A DNA stretch of 64,000 bases from Labyrinthula sp. Ha (Eukaryota; Sar; Bigyra; Labyrinthulida; Labyrinthulaceae). Of this stretch, positions 58,984-64,000 are shown piece after piece; position 1 is the stretch's first letter; each line of letters begins with the position of its first letter. Where the stretch lies: contig JAALGZ010000008.1 of assembly GCA_015227615.1 (NCBI GenBank), positions 620,001 through 684,000 on the forward strand, given 5' to 3'. A program made the translations under genes and the position numbers. The notes beneath the pieces were generated by a model. The model was given only the letters and a program-made list of their open reading frames with translations. It was not told where the DNA came from and did not search any database.

Positions 58984-60569
58984 AGTTCTTCAAAAGTAAT
59001 ATCGAAAGAACAATCGCTTCCTAAATCAGAAAGATCTTCTAAAAGGTTTTGAGAAGGCTCCACGGTTTCTTCTTCTTTCTTAACTTGATAGACCACTCTT
59101 TGAACACTTTTGTCACCACCATTTTTTTTTAAGTATTTCCACAGATCTTTCAGCTTTCCCTTATTCTTCAGCATTTTAACAACTTTTTGATCTTTTATCT
59201 TATTCCCCAAAGCTAGGTTTAAAACTTTAACTTTCTTAAGCTGACAAATAACTGAAGGTAATTCAGTTACTGAGTTATCTTCCAAATTTACTTCCTGCAG
59301 TTGCACCAAAAAAGCCACTTGATCAGATATTTTCTCGATCTCATTCCCTTTAGCGTATAGATTCTTCAACAAGAACACATCTGAACCAAAAACAAAATCT
59401 AGACTTTTCAACTTATTGCCAGATATATTAAAGCTCATTAAACTACCAGGCAACCTGGTTTCCATTTTTTCAATTTGGTTGTTTTCCAATTTGAGGTTTT
59501 CCAAAGCTTCCAGATCCTCAAAATTCAAACTTTTTTCAAGCTTAGTTATCAAGTTATTGCTCAAATCTAAACTCTTTAAATTCTTCAAAACGCCAACTTC
59601 CTTTGGTGCATAAGTTAAACGGTTACCAGACAAAATAAGAGTTTGTAAATTTTTTAGCCTTTGCAAGTCTTTCGTCAAAAGTAAATTATCCAGATTAAGA
59701 ATTTTAATCTCGAGTCTGTTTATTCCAGTTAAATAAAATAGAGCTGGATCTAAGAGTTTAATCTCTTCATCTCTGAAAATAGATAATTCTTTGAGTTCTC
59801 TTAAGTTCTTGATAGATTCGATTACTTTTTTGACCTCGTCCATTTCTGGTTCAGGAATTTCTTCAACATCTACTGTCTCCTTTTCTTTTTTCTTCAATGA
59901 AACTTCTTTTTCTCCAAAATTTCTTTCCAAGACTTTTAGTTTCTTCTTCTTCAATTTACTCTTCTGCGTAGAAGTTAAGCCTTCAATATTTTCTCCTTCC
60001 AATTCACCATCATCCTCGGACTCGCTCTCAGGAGGATTAACCAAATTATCAAAAAATTGAATCATTTTTTCCTTATTTCTATTCTTCTTCGTATCTGCAA
60101 ATTTAGCATCAAAGTGAAGGCAAAAATCTCGAGCGGTTTGTCCATTAAAATCTTTCAAATCTAAATCAACTTTTTCGCAAAGGACTAAGACTTCGATGCA
60201 GTTTTTTAGCCCACGTTCGCAAGCTTGCATCAAAGCAGTTTTACCAGAAGAATCTCTTAAGTTAATCCAGCCTCTTGGTCTAAGAATTCTTCTTCTTTCG
60301 TAGAAATCAAGAAGAACTTCAAGAGACTCCGGTTTGTTTTTATCCACGCAGTACATAAAGCAAGTTTGGTTAGCAGCGTTCCTTGTTTGAGCCTCGAATC
60401 CAGTAAGTGTAAGAATATCGATGATATCACGTTTCTTCTGAGAAACCAACGATTTCCAAAAGAATTCGCGTTTTTCTGTTGCTGAGAGCTTCCCTAGCCT
60501 GTTGTTGGATCCTTTTGGCATTTCTTCTTTTTCTAGAGTAATACAATATTGTGATATTAAATAACTCAT
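58980..60569 (-). CDS. Ankyrin-repeat plus LRR protein
   Basis: From the first ATG (60569) the protein has 529 residues. The frame stays open to about 60707 with protein-like sequence (LRVLSLEKVGRRAVDEQ), so an upstream exon with the true start is likely. About residues 40-165 hold ankyrin-like repeats (WINLRDSSGKTALMQACERG, LDLKDFNGQTARDFC). A Lys/Glu-rich linker follows (175-245), then seven or so leucine-rich repeats at about 260-450 (LQTLILSGNRLTYAP, LKSLDLSNNLITKL, LENLKLENNQIEKM). After the LRRs, a segment (GNKIKDQKVVKMLKNKGKLKDLWKYL) resembles the LRR-to-linker part of LRRC47-type proteins. The tail is acidic. Its role is unknown; the pairing of both repeat types suggests a scaffold. 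Confidence 0.75.
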   Translation of the reverse strand: MSYLISQYCITLEKEEMPKGSNNRLGKLSATEKREFFWKSLVSQKKRDIIDILTLTGFEAQTRNAANQTCFMYCVDKNKPESLEVLLDFYERRRILRPRGWINLRDSSGKTALMQACERGLKNCIEVLVLCEKVDLDLKDFNGQTARDFCLHFDAKFADTKKNRNKEKMIQFFDNLVNPPESESEDDGELEGENIEGLTSTQKSKLKKKKLKVLERNFGEKEVSLKKKEKETVDVEEIPEPEMDEVKKVIESIKNLRELKELSIFRDEEIKLLDPALFYLTGINRLEIKILNLDNLLLTKDLQRLKNLQTLILSGNRLTYAPKEVGVLKNLKSLDLSNNLITKLEKSLNFEDLEALENLKLENNQIEKMETRLPGSLMSFNISGNKLKSLDFVFGSDVFLLKNLYAKGNEIEKISDQVAFLVQLQEVNLEDNSVTELPSVICQLKKVKVLNLALGNKIKDQKVVKMLKNKGKLKDLWKYLKKNGGDKSVQRVVYQVKKEEETVEPSQNLLEDLSDLGSDCSFDITFEEL

Positions 60570-62532
60570 TTGCTCATCAACCGCTCTTCGGCCTACTTTC
60601 TCTAAGCTTAATACCCTGAGCTGCAAATTAGCTGCAACGAGCTGCTCTGTATCTATTTTTAAATTATTTTTTCTTTTTAGTGTAATTATGGTTGTCTACT
60701 TTAAATCTTTAGTAAAGTTTTTCCAGTTTTTATCTCGGTGGTCTCCAATTGACACGCTCCACTCTCGATTCTCTCTCGAGAATATAGGTAATTATTCGTT
60801 TTCTTGGAAATATGGGGGATTTTGGCATGACTAGTGGTTGATTTGATATATATTATTAATAATTATTTGATAATTATTTTGATTCTGATTATCAATAAGA
60901 GAATTAGGATTTTTTCTTCTTTTTTAGTGACTCTGATTCATGTTTTTCAACGAGCGTCGGAATTTTTTCTGTGGAGTATTTTGGAAAATAAGAAAAAAAA
61001 ATAATAAATATGAATTCCCAAGAAATGGGTCTGTTATCGATTCTAGATTGAGAATTACAGAAATATCTGAGTTCCTGACTTAGAATTTCATGAATTGATG
61101 CTATCTATGTTTTATGCTCTTCCAATCATAGGCTTATCTCAATAAAAACTGCTCATAAAGAAATTTATGTAGGAAGTCACAGCCTGCGATTGATATTTTA
61201 ATCTTACATTTCTTAAAATCTGCGCTTACAGCTTGTAATAGTAATTAAGTAAGTTCTCCCTAACTAAGAATAGTTAATGAGTTTTTCCTTGAAAAGTAGG
61301 AGGGTAGGACGATAGATTTTTTTCGTATAAAAGTTCTATTGTGTTCTCCTCCAATTGTTATCATTGCTTCTCTTGTCAAGTTTTGAGTACTGATATTCCT
61401 GGTGTGATATTAAAGTTTAGTTTATGGGATGGTTAACGCTAATTCAATCAGGGTACGCTAGTATTGTCTTCTTTCCAAGTGCTAGCAAAGAGAAACTCAA
61501 AGAGAAGATGCTACAAGTGTACCTTCCAAGTAGCTGATATTCATACTATTTACTTCATCTGTCTATTTAGCTTGGAAGATTGTTCTGGTCCTTTAGTCAA
61601 GTTCGGGGTATCAAATGGAATAAAGTAACGTAACCATGGATGTCTCTAATAGTAATACTAAGATGCTCAACTCTTAACTAAACTAGCTTATTTTTTGCTT
61701 TATAATTTAATTGTTGAGGGAAATAATTAGTTTCCCTTATCCTTTGGTTTTAGGAGCCATCCCTAACTGGAGTTAGGGAGTATTACTCGGCTTTTGCATG
61801 TGTTATTTAAGGTAAGAAAATTTATTGAATTTTCTGTACTGTAGCTTTCTTTAGAAGAATCTACGTAATATGTTTGCGATATAAATACTGGTTAATTGGT
61901 TACGGCAGAACATTGGAGATATGGTACGGTAGTTGAGCTTGTTCTAGGCCGTTCTAATATTCTCGACTTTTAAGTCGAAGTATCACTAAAGATAATGCCC
62001 GCTATGAAAATAAAATCAGACTTAGTGAGGAACACAAAATTTTTACATACATATTCTAACTATTATGGTTTCGTTAACTAGTCAGAAAGAGCATGATTTA
62101 GTATGAATCAAATAGGAAAAATACTCAACAACAGGATAATCTAACTCTAATAAAGGATAATTGTTTCCAATTCCTTTATGAAAAAGGATTAAGTTTAATT
62201 GTGATAGTTTATATATTCTTATTTTCCTGTTAGTAGACATCCTATTTGTTGCTTATTCGTTGATGTAATGGCATAACTCTATGAGAAGATAAATTTTGCA
62301 AGCTACTAATTCTAAAAAGTTTCTACAATGCAAAAACCCCAGCAATCATGAAACATATGAAAATTCAAGAAAGCGAAGCCTTAATGAGTTTTTATATATA
62401 TATATGCAAGGTAATTCTTATTCTTGTAATATAATTGCGAGTTGATTTTATTGGCAGGTTATTTTTTACATTTTTCTAGAAATTTAGAAGAATGTTTACA
62501 CTGTCAATACTGTATTACCAGGAATTCTAAAT
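60570..62532. other. Gene-free spacer with promoter regions
   Basis: This holds the putative 5' exon and promoter of the ankyrin-LRR gene and the promoter of the Rab gene. It contains the second copy of the dispersed repeat (60850-60913) and a (TA)n run at about 62393-62405. I see no other gene. Confidence 0.45.
60850..60913 (+). repeat. Dispersed AT-rich repeat, copy B
   Basis: About 89% identical to 46101-46165. This copy contains a perfect inverted repeat (TTGATAAT ... ATTATCAA, 8-bp arms, 13-nt loop) that is only partly kept in copy A. It lies about 280 bp upstream of the minus-strand ankyrin-LRR start. Confidence 0.6.
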
Positions 62533-63187
62533 ATGGGCGAACGAAATGATTTCTATCATTACAAAACAGTTCTTTTAGGATCCTCAGGCGCTGGTAAAAC
62601 TTCTTTGTCAAGCGTTTTTATGAACGACACATTTCCTCAGTCACATACAGCTACTATTGGAGCAGATTTTGCAAGCCGAACAGTAAGGATAGATAATCGT
62701 TCAGGTAAATCTCCTCTTTGAGTAACTCATCATAGTCAAGCTAGATGTCTGGGATACTGCAGGACAAGAAAAATACAAAAGTCTCACTCCAATGTACTAT
62801 AGGAATGCATCTGCTGCTGTGGTAGTTTATGATATCACTAGCAAGGAGTCTCTAGATAAAGCCAAAGATTGGATTAAGGAGGTGAAGAAACGAAATGGAA
62901 AACAAACTTTGATCGCTTTAACAGGGTAAGAGTGTTCTCATGTTTTTTAGTATAGTCAAAAAGCAGATCTGGAACAAGAAAGAGAAGTTGATAAAAAAAC
63001 TGTTGAGGAATTTGCTGAAAAAAATGGATATTTATATTTTGAAACCTCTGCAAAGATGGGAAAAAATGTAGAAGAAATGTTTTCATCTTTAACAAAGGCT
63101 CTAATTGAAAGAAAACAACAAAGTGTTTCGTCTAAGCCAATGAGCCTTGATCTGGAAACTGCAGAGAAAGGTTTTGGATGCTGTTAA
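62533..63187 (+). CDS. Rab5-family small GTPase
   Basis: Three exons (62533-62704, 62736-62925, 62956-63187) with introns of 31 and 30 nt (GTA...TAG) give 197 residues. Motifs are the P-loop GSSGAGKTS (16-24), switch I TIGADF, switch II WDTAGQEKYKSLTPMYYR, YDITSKES, and ETSAK (G5). The end GFGCC is a double-cysteine geranylgeranylation site. SLTPMYYRNASAAVVVYDIT is closest to Rab5/21/22, which act in early endosome fusion. The nucleotide-specificity motif NKxD is changed to QKAD (in LTGQKADLE). This departs from the family and could alter guanine preference or affinity. I place the second intron's end at the AG that keeps frame and gives GQKAD; the earlier AG (62950) breaks the match. Confidence 0.92.
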
Positions 63188-63288
63188 ATTTGTTTTATAA
63201 TGTACACAAAGCTCTAGATCCATTTTCAATGTAAACAATATAGGTAGAATATTCTTACATCGAAAATCAATGAGTTAAACTATGATAT

Positions 63289-64000
63289 CTAAGTTTTTCT
63301 TCTTGGTTTGATATGAAATAATTTAGCTAAGTTTAACTTTCTTTCTACTAGTTGTGCACGTTCAGCATAAACATCCAAAGTGTTAAGAAAATTTGGATCG
63401 GCTGGTGAAACAGCAACTTTTCTCCAGTTAATTCGATCTGTATCTAAATTTTCATGACTTAAAATTTGTCCAATGGCAATTAATTCAACTTCATGATGAA
63501 GACTTTTGTAACAACTAACAAATTCTTGAATTAAACCAGAAAGAGAAGGCAAATTAAAGGGTTTGTACATTAATTCTTTCTTCCGACTTAAGCCCAGAGT
63601 TCCCCAAATGTTCTGATACTCAATGAAAAGTACAATGTGACGATGAGTTTTCAAATTGTACTTTGACTGAAAATGAACTGGAAATCTGTTTACCTTCTCA
63701 TCCGAATTGATTAATAGCTTTTCCTTACTCGTCAAGTAAATTGAAAGAAAAACTGCTTCTACACACCTAATTGGAAGTGACTTCGCAATAATTTTCTTTG
63801 CAACAGAGTTAATGTAACGATTACCAAGATTCTTGTTGCAGGAATAAAACTGCTGATCCGTGAAATTGTACTCTAGGAAATTAAGAGTCTTTTGAATCTC
63901 CTGCAACCTTCTCTTTAAGCCTTTATTCTTAACTTCATTCTTAAATCTTACTGAAATTTCTTGTTTTTCTGGAAGAACACTTAAGCCAGAAACCTCATTC
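63289..64000 (-). CDS. VASH: Vasohibin-type tubulin carboxypeptidase (partial)
   Basis: The gene runs off the right edge: the frame is open to the last base, so the N-terminus is missing here. About 235 residues are visible. They match vasohibin from the IQYNHTG-like segment (LEYNFTDQQFYSCNK) on. The transglutaminase-like Cys-His-Ser set is present: C in LPIRCVEAVFLSIYLT, H in THRHIVLFIEY, S in GTLGLSRKKELMYKPF, followed by LSGLIQEFVSCYKS and a helical end (IGQILSHENLDTDRINWRKVAV). Vasohibins remove the C-terminal Tyr from alpha-tubulin, altering microtubule stability and motor traffic, including in cilia. It converges with the Rab gene (101 bp). The small partner SVBP is not seen. The C-terminal tail is shorter than in animals. 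Confidence 0.9.
   Translation of the reverse strand, partial: NEVSGLSVLPEKQEISVRFKNEVKNKGLKRRLQEIQKTLNFLEYNFTDQQFYSCNKNLGNRYINSVAKKIIAKSLPIRCVEAVFLSIYLTSKEKLLINSDEKVNRFPVHFQSKYNLKTHRHIVLFIEYQNIWGTLGLSRKKELMYKPFNLPSLSGLIQEFVSCYKSLHHEVELIAIGQILSHENLDTDRINWRKVAVSPADPNFLNTLDVYAERAQLVERKLNLAKLFHIKPRRKT

Noticed and set aside
1-64000. CRISPR arrays, bacterial operons, plasmid origins
   Set aside because: The window is eukaryotic; no regularly spaced direct repeats were seen.

Overview
The window is eukaryotic nuclear DNA from an AT-rich, small-genome protist. The evidence is GT-AG introns inside conserved eukaryotic genes, a complete Ty3/gypsy-type LTR retrotransposon, and families such as calmodulin, Rab, AP-3, TIM50, CPT2 and HOP2. 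Flagellar genes (DRC3, a CCDC103-like assembly factor), a tubulin carboxypeptidase (vasohibin) and the meiotic HOP2 point to a flagellated, probably sexual, single-celled organism with mitochondrial fatty-acid oxidation and molybdenum-cofactor synthesis. A heterotrophic stramenopile-like or similar flagellate would fit, but the lineage is only inferred. The introns are extraordinarily short: twelve that I could place measure 27 to 35 nt. All begin GTA and end YAG. They explain genes that otherwise look broken (TGT, CPT2, UBAC2-like, calmodulin-like, M8-like protease, Rab).

Layout: about 1-2.7 kb has no gene. A membrane protein and DRC3 converge at 2.7-4.9 kb. An unknown membrane protein and an unknown Q-rich protein lie at 5.6-7.9 kb. 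After a 4.6 kb desert come TGT (12.5-13.9 kb) and a secreted protein (14.1-14.8 kb), then another 3 kb desert. A dense island follows at 17.9-26.6 kb: unknown protein, UBAC2-like, HOP2, PWI/RS splicing factor, a giant coiled-coil protein and MoaE. A 9.8 kb desert (26.6-36.4 kb) separates this from a second island at 36.4-45.7 kb: DUF4334-like protein, CPT2, TIM50, calmodulin-like, metalloprotease, AP-3 sigma, CCDC103-like and a GH5 glucosylceramidase-like enzyme. After 3 kb without genes comes the retroelement (48,628-55,985, minus strand). The right end holds a PIP-box protein, an ankyrin-LRR protein, a Rab5-like GTPase and the start of a vasohibin gene that runs off the window. Islands are very compact: several convergent pairs are 15-35 bp apart, and two pairs share stop-codon bases.

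The outstanding object is the retroelement. It has two identical 130-bp LTRs, a Gag-protease ORF, and an in-frame UAG leading into a 1,551-codon Pol. Pol carries reverse transcriptase, RNase H and a D,D(35)E integrase, then a chromodomain, a SANT/Myb-like domain and a complete-looking MT-A70 adenine methyltransferase domain with DPPW. The end of the Pol ORF lies inside the 3' LTR, so the methyltransferase belongs to the element and is not a neighbouring host gene. A retrotransposon that can bind chromatin and write adenine methylation is the best candidate here for an undescribed system.
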